A stretch of 64,000 nt of DNA from NCBI GenBank assembly GCA_022447185.1, contig JAKVAY010000001.1:1-64000 (forward strand), given 5' to 3'. Shown here piece after piece: positions 9,375-17,015 of the stretch. The DNA comes from Fuerstiella sp. (GTDB taxonomy: Bacteria; Planctomycetota; Planctomycetia; Planctomycetales; Planctomycetaceae). A program made the position numbers and the translations under genes. The first letter of the stretch is position 1; each line of letters opens with the position of its first letter. Below the pieces are notes generated by a model that worked only from the letters and a program-made list of their open reading frames with translations, was not told the DNA's origin and did no database searches.

Positions 9375-11360
9375 ATGACCAAAGGTAATCACCAGCGGAC
9401 GCTGGATAATCAATCCGAACTACCCCGGCGTCAGAGTCGGTGGTCGCTGGCGATTGGTTTGATGCTTGTGATCGGACTCGCGGTCGTGGTGATCATTGGT
9501 ACGTTCGAAGTTGAGCCGCCGCAACGCACGAACAGTGCCGGGTCGAGAAAACTGGTATTTCACAATAAATCGCAAACGGCCAATACGCCGCACAATACAC
9601 CACACATCAATGTCTGGTGGGACGACATTCCCACTGCTGTACGCGAAGTGACGGACGAGCCCGATGCCACGTCCAGCAACATCCACCCCGGAGACTATGT
9701 CGGTCCGGAATCCTGCCGTGAGTGTCATCAGAAGAATTATGACAGCTGGTCGCATCATCCGCATCGCTGGATGAATGCGCTGGCCGATGCGTCTACCGTT
9801 GTTGGTGATTTTTCCGGCACGAGTATTTCATATCTCGGTGGGGAGGTCACGTTTTTTGAGGAGAATGACGAATACCGAATGCGGCTCGAACGAGAAGAAA
9901 CACGTACCTACGCCATTCATGAAACGATTGGCTCACGTTTCTTCCAGTACTACATCGGTAAGCAGATCGAAGGGCCTGAATCGGAAGATCAGGCGACTGA
10001 TCCGCAGCAGCTCGACCATGTTCTGCCGTTAGGCTTCTGGATCGAGCCCAGGGAATGGGTGCCGGTCGTACATATTCTTGACGAATTGCCGGATGGCCAA
10101 CGGGTGGACCCTTTCGACGTGACAAGCTACCAGAACAATTTTTCGCACTATGCTGCTGCCTGCGACAGATGTCACACCACGAGTCCCCTGGGTGATGTTT
10201 TGTCGAGTAATGCAAACCAGCTGGCCCGCGAAGTGCCTGGCAACATCCAGTGGGAGGTCGCGAACTATTTGGCGGAAGAACGATCCAGCTGGTTGCCCCC
10301 GCGACACAAATCATTGTCTGACAGTCAGGCGATTGGGCTGCTCAATTCGCTCGATGCAATACCGGCGTCGGAGCATGCCGTTACACTGGGAGTCAGTTGT
10401 GAGTCGTGCCATCTGGGTTGTCGAGAGCACGCGGAGGACCCGAAAATTCTTCCCGCGTTCTTTCCATACAGTCCACACTTGCGTTCCGGATCCGTACACG
10501 AACCGACCGATCTGGGTCGTACGCACGACAACGTCAACTGGGCTTGTGGCCGATGTCACTCCGGCAACCGTCCTCAGTTTGCCGGCGGCATGTCTACCTG
10601 GAACTCGACCGAATACTCCGACGCCATGCGAGGCAGCTGCTACAGTCAGCTAAAGTGCATCGATTGCCATAACCCTCATCAGGCGATCGGTCACAAATGG
10701 TCGTCGACACCGGCAAAAGACGATGCGAGCTGCATCCGGTGCCATCAGGAATATGCGTCGGAGGAATCACAAGCTGCGCACACGCACCATCAGCCGGGCA
10801 GCGAGGGCAGTCGTTGCATGAACTGCCACATGCCCCGAATCAACGAGGGTATGCAGGACGTCGTTCGGACACACACGATTTTCTCACCGACAAATGCCGA
10901 CATGATCCACGGCAATAATCCAAATGCGTGCAACCAGTGTCACACAGATAAGTCGATCAGCTGGACGGTTGACTATTTAGAAAAATGGTTTGGCTCTAAA
11001 TTTGACGGCAGCAGACTGCAGAATCAATATGCGAATCCTGCACAATCGGCGGCTTTGGGCTGGTTGCAGAGCGAGAACGAAGCCGTTCGGTTGGTTGCTG
11101 CGGACGCACTGTTCCGCACGAAATCCGAATGGGACCGGGACACGACGATTCAGGACGCGTTGATCAACGCCCTGGACGATCCGTATTTGCTGAACCGTCA
11201 ATTCTCGCGTCATAGATTCGAAGGCACACTGGGTGTTAAGCTGCTGGACTATGGTTATCGTTTCTACATGACGCCGAAAGAGCGTGAAAAGCCAATGGCT
11301 GTCCTGCGTAAGGTGCTCCGGGCCGCATTTGCAGAAACGACGCTTAAAAATGACGATTAA
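9375..11360 (+). CDS. Membrane-anchored octaheme c-type cytochrome
   Basis: A 661-residue protein with one N-terminal membrane segment (about residues 23-43) and eight CXXCH haem-binding motifs: CRECH (114-118), CDRCH, CESCH, CGRCH, CIDCH, CIRCH, CMNCH and CNQCH, all before about residue 525. It should lie on the periplasmic face and carry electrons. The last 130 residues have no haem motif and look helical, resembling the HEAT/TPR-like ends of planctomycete multihaem proteins. The first motif is separated from the other seven by about 150 residues. I see no catalytic signature of NrfA or hydroxylamine oxidoreductase, so the substrate is unknown. No maturation genes are nearby. Confidence 0.85.
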   Translation: MTKGNHQRTLDNQSELPRRQSRWSLAIGLMLVIGLAVVVIIGTFEVEPPQRTNSAGSRKLVFHNKSQTANTPHNTPHINVWWDDIPTAVREVTDEPDATSSNIHPGDYVGPESCRECHQKNYDSWSHHPHRWMNALADASTVVGDFSGTSISYLGGEVTFFEENDEYRMRLEREETRTYAIHETIGSRFFQYYIGKQIEGPESEDQATDPQQLDHVLPLGFWIEPREWVPVVHILDELPDGQRVDPFDVTSYQNNFSHYAAACDRCHTTSPLGDVLSSNANQLAREVPGNIQWEVANYLAEERSSWLPPRHKSLSDSQAIGLLNSLDAIPASEHAVTLGVSCESCHLGCREHAEDPKILPAFFPYSPHLRSGSVHEPTDLGRTHDNVNWACGRCHSGNRPQFAGGMSTWNSTEYSDAMRGSCYSQLKCIDCHNPHQAIGHKWSSTPAKDDASCIRCHQEYASEESQAAHTHHQPGSEGSRCMNCHMPRINEGMQDVVRTHTIFSPTNADMIHGNNPNACNQCHTDKSISWTVDYLEKWFGSKFDGSRLQNQYANPAQSAALGWLQSENEAVRLVAADALFRTKSEWDRDTTIQDALINALDDPYLLNRQFSRHRFEGTLGVKLLDYGYRFYMTPKEREKPMAVLRKVLRAAFAETTLKNDD

Positions 11361-11364
11361 ATGA

Positions 11365-11519
11365 AATCCTGCGAATGGGGTCTTTGCCGGCTTCATTTGG
11401 ACTAATCAAACACAGCGTCTGCCCCGGACGCACGCGCAGACGATTGCGATCGACTTCGACCAGACCAGGTTGTCGAACGCTTTCGTTACTTCGTTAATCT
11501 TAACGACCGGATCGTTCAA
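11365..11519 (-). pseudogene. Remnant of an ABC-transporter ATP-binding protein (N-terminus only)
   Basis: Read on the minus strand from a TTG at 11519, the frame gives NDPVVKINEVTKAFDNLV, a typical ABC ATPase start. It then shifts frame and continues as EVDRNRLRVRPGQTLCLI followed by SPNEAGKDPIRRI, a damaged Walker A (expected GPNGAGKTT). The shift is explained by a 5-bp tandem copy (CTGGTCTGGTC); removing one copy restores a single frame. The remnant ends after about 45 residues where it meets the 3' end of the cytochrome gene. The rest of the ATPase and any permease are gone. This is gene debris, not a working gene. Confidence 0.7.
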
Positions 11520-11855
11520 GACAGGTCATGACCTGTGGCAGGAATGGAGAACCACTGACTTGCGGTGGCGTTGGCTCTGTTCGAATCAGCGAGTTGCACT
11601 CACTGCAATCGCGGCCAACAATGTACACTTGTCCAGTTGTATCAAACTTGCGCAGAATTTCACCACAATATGGTTGCATGGGAAGCCATGTTGTGGTCCC
11701 GGGTTCTTTCCGGAAGCCCGTGCAAACGCGAGAACGATCCCGGCAATCGCAACTGTTCTTCCGGCTCTCAGTTCCGTCGTAAGCGAATGGCTTCTCCAGC
11801 TTTCAGTTGATGGCTGAGCCATGGCGGTATGACAATTTAAAAGTCAGGTGAATCG
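11520..11855. other. Intergenic region upstream of the HpcH/HpaI aldolase
   Basis: Frames are open on both strands but none has a family signature I can defend. The plus frame at 11528-11647 recalls an Fpg-type zinc finger (GRNGEPL, RPTMYTCP), but the cysteine spacing is wrong. With the ABC remnant beside it, this looks like decayed sequence. The last bases hold the AGGTGA ribosome site of the aldolase. Confidence 0.4.
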
Positions 11856-12671
11856 ATGAAGATACAGGCGCTCAAACAATTCCGAGCCAAACTTGCCAGT
11901 GATCGTCCGGTTTACGGGCTTTGGGTGACACTGGAATCAGCCACATTGACAGAAATCGCTGTTAGCATTGGCCTGGACTGGGTGGTGATTGATGCTGAGC
12001 ACGGACATCTCGACTGGAGAGACATCAACGAACACATTCGTGCAGGACTTCGAAGCGACACAGTCGTACTCGTACGTCTGGCCGAACGAAATACGGCACT
12101 TACTAAACGTGCTCTGGATATCGGAGCCGACGGCGTCATCATTCCATGGATTGAAACGGTTGATCAACTTGAGCAGGCAATCAGTGATTGCCGTTATCCG
12201 CTGGAGGGCCGGCGGGGGATCGGTGGCGAAAGAGCGACTGCGTGGGGTCAGTGCCTTTCAGATCACACGGCCGAAGCGAATGAGCATGTGCTCGTCGTGC
12301 CGCTCATCGAGAGCGTTTCTGCTATCCCGCACGTTAAGGATATGTGCCGGTTGGACGGAACAGATGTGTTCTTCTTTGGACCTGCAGATTTCTCTGCGAC
12401 CGCCGGATTTCGTGGACAGTGGGAAGGTCCGGGAGTGGCTGAACAGATTCTGGACCTCAAGAACACTATCACCGGGTCCGGCAAACACTGCGGACTGATG
12501 ACGACGAGCATCGCGGATCAGACGTCTCGGGTGGAACAGGGATTTCGCATGCTTGGCCTTGGTTCCGACACCGGGCTGGTCCTGCGCAGCCTGCATCAGT
12601 CGCTTAAAGTAGCCGGCCAGGATCGTCTGCTCGCCCCCAGTCTCGATCCGGCTGATGGACGATCGTTGTAA
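11856..12671 (+). CDS. HpcH/HpaI-family aldolase
   Basis: A 271-residue class II (divalent-metal) aldolase of the HpcH/HpaI family, which includes 4-hydroxy-2-oxoheptanedioate and 2-keto-3-deoxy-L-rhamnonate/glucarate aldolases. Such enzymes cleave 2-keto-3-deoxy acids to pyruvate and an aldehyde. Visible signatures are VVIDAEHGHLDW (catalytic His region), GADGVIIPWIET, and the metal-binding EXXXXXXXXXXXXXXD region VVPLIESVSAIPHV...GPADFSA. The start follows AGGTGA at a good distance. The exact sugar acid cannot be told from sequence alone. A small unknown gene follows closely on the same strand. Confidence 0.88.
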   Translation: MKIQALKQFRAKLASDRPVYGLWVTLESATLTEIAVSIGLDWVVIDAEHGHLDWRDINEHIRAGLRSDTVVLVRLAERNTALTKRALDIGADGVIIPWIETVDQLEQAISDCRYPLEGRRGIGGERATAWGQCLSDHTAEANEHVLVVPLIESVSAIPHVKDMCRLDGTDVFFFGPADFSATAGFRGQWEGPGVAEQILDLKNTITGSGKHCGLMTTSIADQTSRVEQGFRMLGLGSDTGLVLRSLHQSLKVAGQDRLLAPSLDPADGRSL

Positions 12672-12710
12672 CCCGTGCTCAATCGGTCCATTGGCTCAAA
12701 TGTTGTATTC

Positions 12711-12986
12711 ATGCCCACAGACGGTAGTTTTGTAAGTTCTCCGAGTCTCTCAGTTAAGGCGAAAGGAAATGGTGTGGTGGAAGCATTCGTGATGATTGAT
12801 GACAAGCATGTTCCGATCAGCAGAATCGTGTGGATTTCTGACGTCCCCCATTTCTGTGGCAACGAAGAATGCACGGCTGAGGGAAGATATGAAGTCAGCA
12901 TTGAAGCTGACGATTCGTTGTTTGGCAGCCGGGAAGAACGTGATGCAGCTCTTGAGGCTGTGGAACAATGGCAATTCCGGAGTTAA
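12711..12986 (+). CDS. Small protein of unknown function
   Basis: I do not recognise this 91-residue protein. It is acidic and appears to be a mixed alpha/beta domain (GVVEAFVMIDDKHVPIS, then RIVWISDVPHFCGNEECTA), ending in a charged helix (REERDAALEAVEQWQF). It follows the aldolase by 39 bases; a GTG at 12675 would bring it to 3 bases and add 12 residues, so the start is open. Codon use looks like its neighbours. A rho-independent terminator at 13211 may end this transcript. Confidence 0.6.
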   Translation: MPTDGSFVSSPSLSVKAKGNGVVEAFVMIDDKHVPISRIVWISDVPHFCGNEECTAEGRYEVSIEADDSLFGSREERDAALEAVEQWQFRS

Positions 12987-13088
12987 CGCAGTCTGCAATA
13001 TCACGAGGCAGACTAGCATTGTTTCGTGGCGAACGATGTTGTTCGTCGGGGTTCAGTGAGTCATTCCGGTCGCGCTGCCGTCGGGTCG

Positions 13089-13220
13089 TCATCCATAGAA
13101 CAGCTCATCAATCGGCTTGTGTGCTCCGTCGATATTGATGTCAATCTCCGGTTCAGCTTGTCCGTTTAGATAGACACAAACTTGGTTATTACAACGGCCT
13201 TGAACCCACGGAGCGGCCAT
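13089..13220 (-). pseudogene. Fragment resembling a LamG-type domain of planctomycete cytochrome/DUF1553 proteins
   Basis: A 43-codon minus frame (ATG at 13220, TGA at 13089) reads PWVQGRCNNQVCVYLNGQ and then IDGAHKPIDELFYG. The pattern 'x-VYLNGQ ... I-x-G-x-HKPIDELF-x-G' is like the LamG-type jelly roll found at the end or middle of large planctomycete PSD1/DUF1553 proteins. Nothing else of such a protein is present. I therefore call it a leftover fragment. It overlaps the terminator hairpin at 13211-13233. A genuine tiny gene is possible but less likely. Confidence 0.4.
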
Positions 13221-13233
13221 CGACCGCTCTTTT
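13211..13233 (+). terminator. Rho-independent terminator
   Basis: GAGCGG (13211-13216), a 7-base loop, CCGCTC (13224-13229), then TTTT. It has T-run polarity on the plus strand only, so it probably ends the aldolase/unknown-gene transcript and stops it running into the convergent hydrolase gene. Confidence 0.6.
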
Positions 13234-13244
13234 GTGAGACGTTT

Positions 13245-13952
13245 CTAGTCGGCATCCAAAGCGGTTCTGAGAAAATTTTCGATGTCCTTCCAGTAAGCCC
13301 GGCGAACCTCAAAGAACAATTGATGCCCATCTCTCCCGTATGACGGGTACACGAGCAAACGAGAATCCTTTCCGGCGTTCTTCAGCGCCGTACCGACCTG
13401 GCGACTGATACGCACATGATCAACCTGTTTGGTGTCATTTTTAGCGACCAGGATGAGCGTCCGGGCGGTAACGCTGTCTACATCAGAAAGAAAGTGGTGC
13501 AGGGTTCCCCGGCCATGTGCGGGGGCCATCAGTACCACAGCGTCGAGATCACGCCGCCGCGTGGATGCCATAAATGCCAGTAAGCCACCGCGAGAGAATC
13601 CCACAATTGCCAGGTGCTGCTGGTCCACGGAATCCAGGTTTTTAACGTAGTTGATCGCTGCAGTGACCTCCTGGACATTTCTAACCAGCGACGAATTTTT
13701 CCCTCTGAGGGGCGAGAATCCGATAAACCCGCTTTTGGCAAGCGCTTCCGCTGTCGCTTTTGGGTTTCCACCGATCAGCGGTCCGCGTCCCCCGTGGAGA
13801 TAAATGACTGCCGGGAACGGGCCGGCGCCCTCCGGCGCAGCAAGGTGCCCTCTAAGCTGTTCCGATCCAACTGGAAATACAACTTCCCTGGCAATCAGTC
13901 GTGTGGGATGAGGGGTCAGTGAAAGGACCAATACGGCGAACAGCATTTTCAC
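13245..13952 (-). CDS. Secreted dienelactone-hydrolase-like alpha/beta hydrolase
   Basis: A 235-residue serine hydrolase with a short signal peptide (MLFAVLVLSLTPHP). The oxyanion region YLHGGRGP, the nucleophile elbow GFSRGG, an acid in VAKNDTKQ and a histidine in GRDGHQLF make a complete catalytic triad in the right order. It should cleave esters or small lactones outside the cytoplasm; the substrate is unknown. The start is GTG at 13952, preceded by GGAAGGA at about 9 bases. It stands alone between convergent and divergent neighbours. Confidence 0.85.
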   Translation of the reverse strand: MKMLFAVLVLSLTPHPTRLIAREVVFPVGSEQLRGHLAAPEGAGPFPAVIYLHGGRGPLIGGNPKATAEALAKSGFIGFSPLRGKNSSLVRNVQEVTAAINYVKNLDSVDQQHLAIVGFSRGGLLAFMASTRRRDLDAVVLMAPAHGRGTLHHFLSDVDSVTARTLILVAKNDTKQVDHVRISRQVGTALKNAGKDSRLLVYPSYGRDGHQLFFEVRRAYWKDIENFLRTALDAD

Positions 13953-14386
13953 GATCTTTGTCCTTCCCAGCGAAGTTTTATGGGCTGTCTGTCCACAGAG
14001 ATCATCGCGAAATCAAATACGCCTGATCGTTATCGGCTGATCTGCAATTACTCGGGCTCTCGAAAAAAGTAATCGCATTTGGCAGGCTTCTTTATGGTTG
14101 GTTCAGATCAGATAGAAAAGCATACCAGATTCCGGTAGATGGCAGGTGGGGATATCATCCGGCCACCATGCGCGTGAATCATGGGATGGATTGCTCTTAA
14201 CGGAATCAGCGAAGCACGGTTTGGACCCCCTGCGGCGAGCGGATTCCGAAGGCCTGCAGGCAGGCGCAAATCTTGCTCTCAATTTTGAAGGCAGGTAGAG
14301 TGATAGTAATATTGGGACTCTGTGGGAAAAGCTGCGTGTCGGCACTGGTCGTCTGCACGGGTTCCATGCTTGGTTGGCTGCGGATG
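13953..14386. other. Intergenic region with no recognised gene
   Basis: About 430 bases between divergent genes. Several short frames are open but none has family resemblance, ribosome site or codon pattern I trust. No tRNA or known small RNA signature was found. The promoters of both neighbours should lie here. Confidence 0.4.
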
Positions 14387-14429
14387 GTCAGGCAGCAGCA
14401 TTCTGTATCTGCGCCAGTGATTGCCTGAC
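14387..14429 (+). promoter_or_regulatory. Hairpin directly before a start codon
   Basis: GTCAGGCA (14387-14394) pairs exactly with TGCCTGAC (14422-14429), and an inner GCAG/CTGC pair can extend the stem. The ATG of the zinc-ribbon gene begins two bases later. A stem here would occupy the ribosome-binding region, and no Shine-Dalgarno motif is visible. It may control translation. Confidence 0.45.
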
Positions 14430-14430
14430 G

Positions 14431-14760
14431 ATGTCTGAATTTTCTCACACAGGTTCGTTCGACTGTCCACACTGCGGCGAAGAGTTGCCAGCGGGAACGA
14501 ATCGTTGTCGTCATTGCGGGGCGTCAGATGAGTGTGGCTGGCAGGAGTTCGGCGGAGAATTGGCCGTTGGCGGATACGCGGAAGACGATGTGTTTGACGA
14601 CGACGGATTCGATTACGACGCATTCGTCGACCGTGAATTTGGCAATGGCGAAGGTTCGGCAACAGAACGGACAAAGGAGTTCTGGGTACGACTTGTAATT
14701 CTAACGGTTGTCATCTCACTGCTGCTGCCGTTCGCCGTGCAATTATTTTCCTTTTTCTAG
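14431..14760 (+). CDS. Zinc-ribbon protein with C-terminal membrane anchor
   Basis: A 109-residue protein of unknown role. The N-terminus holds a zinc ribbon with two CXXC pairs (CPHCGEELPAG and CRHCGAS). The middle is very acidic with many Asp residues (residues about 50-75). The C-terminus is one membrane segment (LVILTVVISLLLPFAVQLFSFF) with almost no tail, so the ribbon faces the cytoplasm if tail-anchored. Such small ribbon-anchor proteins are common in planctomycetes. The in-frame TTG at 14374 is less likely as the start because the ribbon begins soon after 14431. Confidence 0.75.
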   Translation: MSEFSHTGSFDCPHCGEELPAGTNRCRHCGASDECGWQEFGGELAVGGYAEDDVFDDDGFDYDAFVDREFGNGEGSATERTKEFWVRLVILTVVISLLLPFAVQLFSFF

Positions 14761-15026
14761 CCAGTGATTGGGCACAGGCACGGATCCGATGAGGAAGGTA
14801 TTGATTTCGGAAGAAGGGTGTGTCACGTTTGGGGGGGACGGTGCAAGTTCCACAACGATCCCGGACGGCAATTCTGATATGAAGGCCGAAATAGCAGTAT
14901 CCGTTAGGCCTTTCGTTGTTACAGAACGATCAGCGCAAGCCACGGCTTTCTGCAATGTGTCTGACACCCACAATGAGGTGAATCACAACCATGTCACTAG
15001 TGCACACGAGGGTGACCGGAGTTGTG

Positions 15027-16913
15027 TTACGACGGACAGGCCCTGACGGTAACGAGAGCCTCGCTGACGGTCCCGTGGGACTGCCCGTCAATGCGGATCT
15101 CCGCTGTCAGCAGCCGGCGGGTGTTGTCCGCCTGAGGTGGCGCCGTGGTACTCAGCTTCAGCTCACCGCGCTGGCCTGCTTCCAGCGTCAGCCTGTGAAA
15201 CTCAGGGGACGTGTCCCAGCCTGACGGTGGAAGCAGCCGAGCCTCATAGGAGGCTGGTCGTTCGAGGTTATTTCTCAACAACAGTCGGTAGTCAACCGTT
15301 TCTCCGGGTTCCACCACGCTGAGCCAGGGAAGTAACCGCGACCAAAACAAATCGATGTAATGATCCGCCGGTTCGGGGACAAGCTCTCGAAAGACCTGTT
15401 CCTTTTGTGCAATGAAGTCGCAGTAGGTATCCAGCTCCTGCTTGTTGCACTGGTGTACGTCGCGGTGTCCGGGACAGATGAGCTCAGGATCGATTCGGCG
15501 CATTACTTCGGCGCAGCGACGATGCATTCCAAGTTGGAAGCTGTTTCGCAGGACGGTTGTCTGATACGGGCGCATTTCTGTTTTGCCACCTGCATACACT
15601 TCAGCGGTGAAGTAGTTGTCCCCGGTAAACGCCACCTTGCGTCCATCGATCATACCTGCATAAACGGAATGGAACTCTGTTTGTCCCGGAGCAAAATGGA
15701 TTTCGAATTCATATTCCTCCCACTGAAATGTCTCGCCGTCCTCAAGCCAGCGATCGATGCGGATCGGTTTTGGAAATGTACAGGGCGTACTTGTCCATGC
15801 TGCCGGATCGGCGAGTACCTGTCCCACCTGCTCCAGGGCCCAGCATTTGGTCCCGTGATGCCTTTGCAAATAAGGAATGCCGCAGGTGTGATCGTCGTGA
15901 ATGTGTGTCGGAACCACGAGATCGAACTCAGTGACGCCATAATCGTCCCTCAGTTCGTCCAGGTGGTGCTCGATAAATCGCATGCTTTCCAGCCCGTCGT
16001 GATCGGCTCCGGTGTGCATGTGCGGCGCGAAGGCATGTCCGTAATCCACGAACAGCGCTTTTCCTGACTCGCTCAGCACGACATAAAAGTTTGAACAGGT
16101 CCACACTCCACCCCACAGCAGATGTCGGGACAGCGGGATAAATTTTGGCTCTGGCAGAAAGATCGGTTCCGGAAGACTTTCGCGGCCTGCAACACGCATG
16201 CCGCGTCCCAGTTCCGCGCAGTCCATCAGTCTCCGTTCGAGGACATTGATATCTCGTGTGACTGCTGAGATCGGTTCGCCGTGTGACGGATACGCAATGT
16301 CGAGTGTCTTCCTGCGGAGCGCCTGAATCGATTGCAGTGTGAACAGGATACCCTCCATCGCCCCATAACAGTATTCCATCGCATGAAGCTGATACAGTTT
16401 GCCTCCGGCACTCATCAGATCGCCGGTAAACGCGAGCATATTGCCATCGATCTCAACAAGTAGCGCGCTGGAGCCCAGAGTATGCCCTTTTGCCGGCAGA
16501 ACATAGAACTCGTATCCCCGCCACTGGAATGTTTCGTAGTCCTCCAGTACTTCGTCAACGGCGATATTTGTGCCGACGGAAAAGAATGTATTGCGGTCGT
16601 TGTAGTTGTCGAATGTACGGCGCGTCTGCCAAAACAGTTCCACCTGGTCGAACAAATGTCGCTCGTATTCGGGGACAGCTACTTTCGCCCCACGGTCCTG
16701 CAGGCGGGGAGTCCCGGAACACTGGTCGCGGTGATGATGTGTATGCAGTACCCACTCAACTCGTTCAACTCCGATTTGATCAAGATGCTCGACTATCTCA
16801 CCGGATCCGGCATCAATCAACAGCGCGCTGTCACCATCTGTAATAACGTATACGTTGCACGTGTCGGTGAATCGGTACAGGTGTTCCGACAGTTGAGTCA
16901 GTGTGTCAGTCAT
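15027..16913 (-). CDS. Tandem metallo-beta-lactamase-fold hydrolase with C-terminal Ig/NEW3-like domain
   Basis: A 628-residue protein with two MBL-fold domains in one chain. The first (about residues 1-255) has HTHHHRDQ and the later HTLGSS and TGDL motifs. The second (about 260-520) has HIHDDH, followed by FAPGQTEFHS and FTGDN. Both carry the metal ligands needed for a dinuclear site. Residues about 525-628 form an all-beta domain (LSVVEPGETVDYRLLLRNNL) like the NEW3/Ig-type domain. No signal peptide is seen, so it may be cytoplasmic. MBL proteins include glyoxalase II, lactonases and beta-lactamases; which applies is unknown. Zinc chemistry is certain, substrate is not. Confidence 0.85.
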   Translation of the reverse strand: MTDTLTQLSEHLYRFTDTCNVYVITDGDSALLIDAGSGEIVEHLDQIGVERVEWVLHTHHHRDQCSGTPRLQDRGAKVAVPEYERHLFDQVELFWQTRRTFDNYNDRNTFFSVGTNIAVDEVLEDYETFQWRGYEFYVLPAKGHTLGSSALLVEIDGNMLAFTGDLMSAGGKLYQLHAMEYCYGAMEGILFTLQSIQALRRKTLDIAYPSHGEPISAVTRDINVLERRLMDCAELGRGMRVAGRESLPEPIFLPEPKFIPLSRHLLWGGVWTCSNFYVVLSESGKALFVDYGHAFAPHMHTGADHDGLESMRFIEHHLDELRDDYGVTEFDLVVPTHIHDDHTCGIPYLQRHHGTKCWALEQVGQVLADPAAWTSTPCTFPKPIRIDRWLEDGETFQWEEYEFEIHFAPGQTEFHSVYAGMIDGRKVAFTGDNYFTAEVYAGGKTEMRPYQTTVLRNSFQLGMHRRCAEVMRRIDPELICPGHRDVHQCNKQELDTYCDFIAQKEQVFRELVPEPADHYIDLFWSRLLPWLSVVEPGETVDYRLLLRNNLERPASYEARLLPPSGWDTSPEFHRLTLEAGQRGELKLSTTAPPQADNTRRLLTAEIRIDGQSHGTVSEALVTVRACPS

Positions 16914-17015
16914 CGTTATCCTCTGGATTCCATGGTCCGAAATTCAAATTGATTCGGTTTGCCACGACATACGTCTTGCGAGATGACATCGGCAATGATG
17001 TTCACCTCGAACGTC

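Noticed and set aside
9108-9413. 100-codon minus frame before the octaheme cytochrome
   Set aside because: It overlaps the start of a clear gene on the other strand, has no family resemblance and no good ribosome site.
11528-11647. Plus frame like an Fpg/MutM C-terminal zinc finger (GRNGEPL, TCGG, RPTMYTCP)
   Set aside because: The distance between the cysteine pairs is about six residues too long, one cysteine of each pair is missing, and no other Fpg sequence precedes it. It may be chance or very decayed.
14789-15046. 85-codon plus frame between the zinc-ribbon gene and the MBL gene
   Set aside because: Overlaps the 3' end of the MBL gene, no known family, no ribosome site.
15360-16067. 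235-codon plus frame opposite the MBL gene
   Set aside because: Antisense shadow of a gene with intact motifs.
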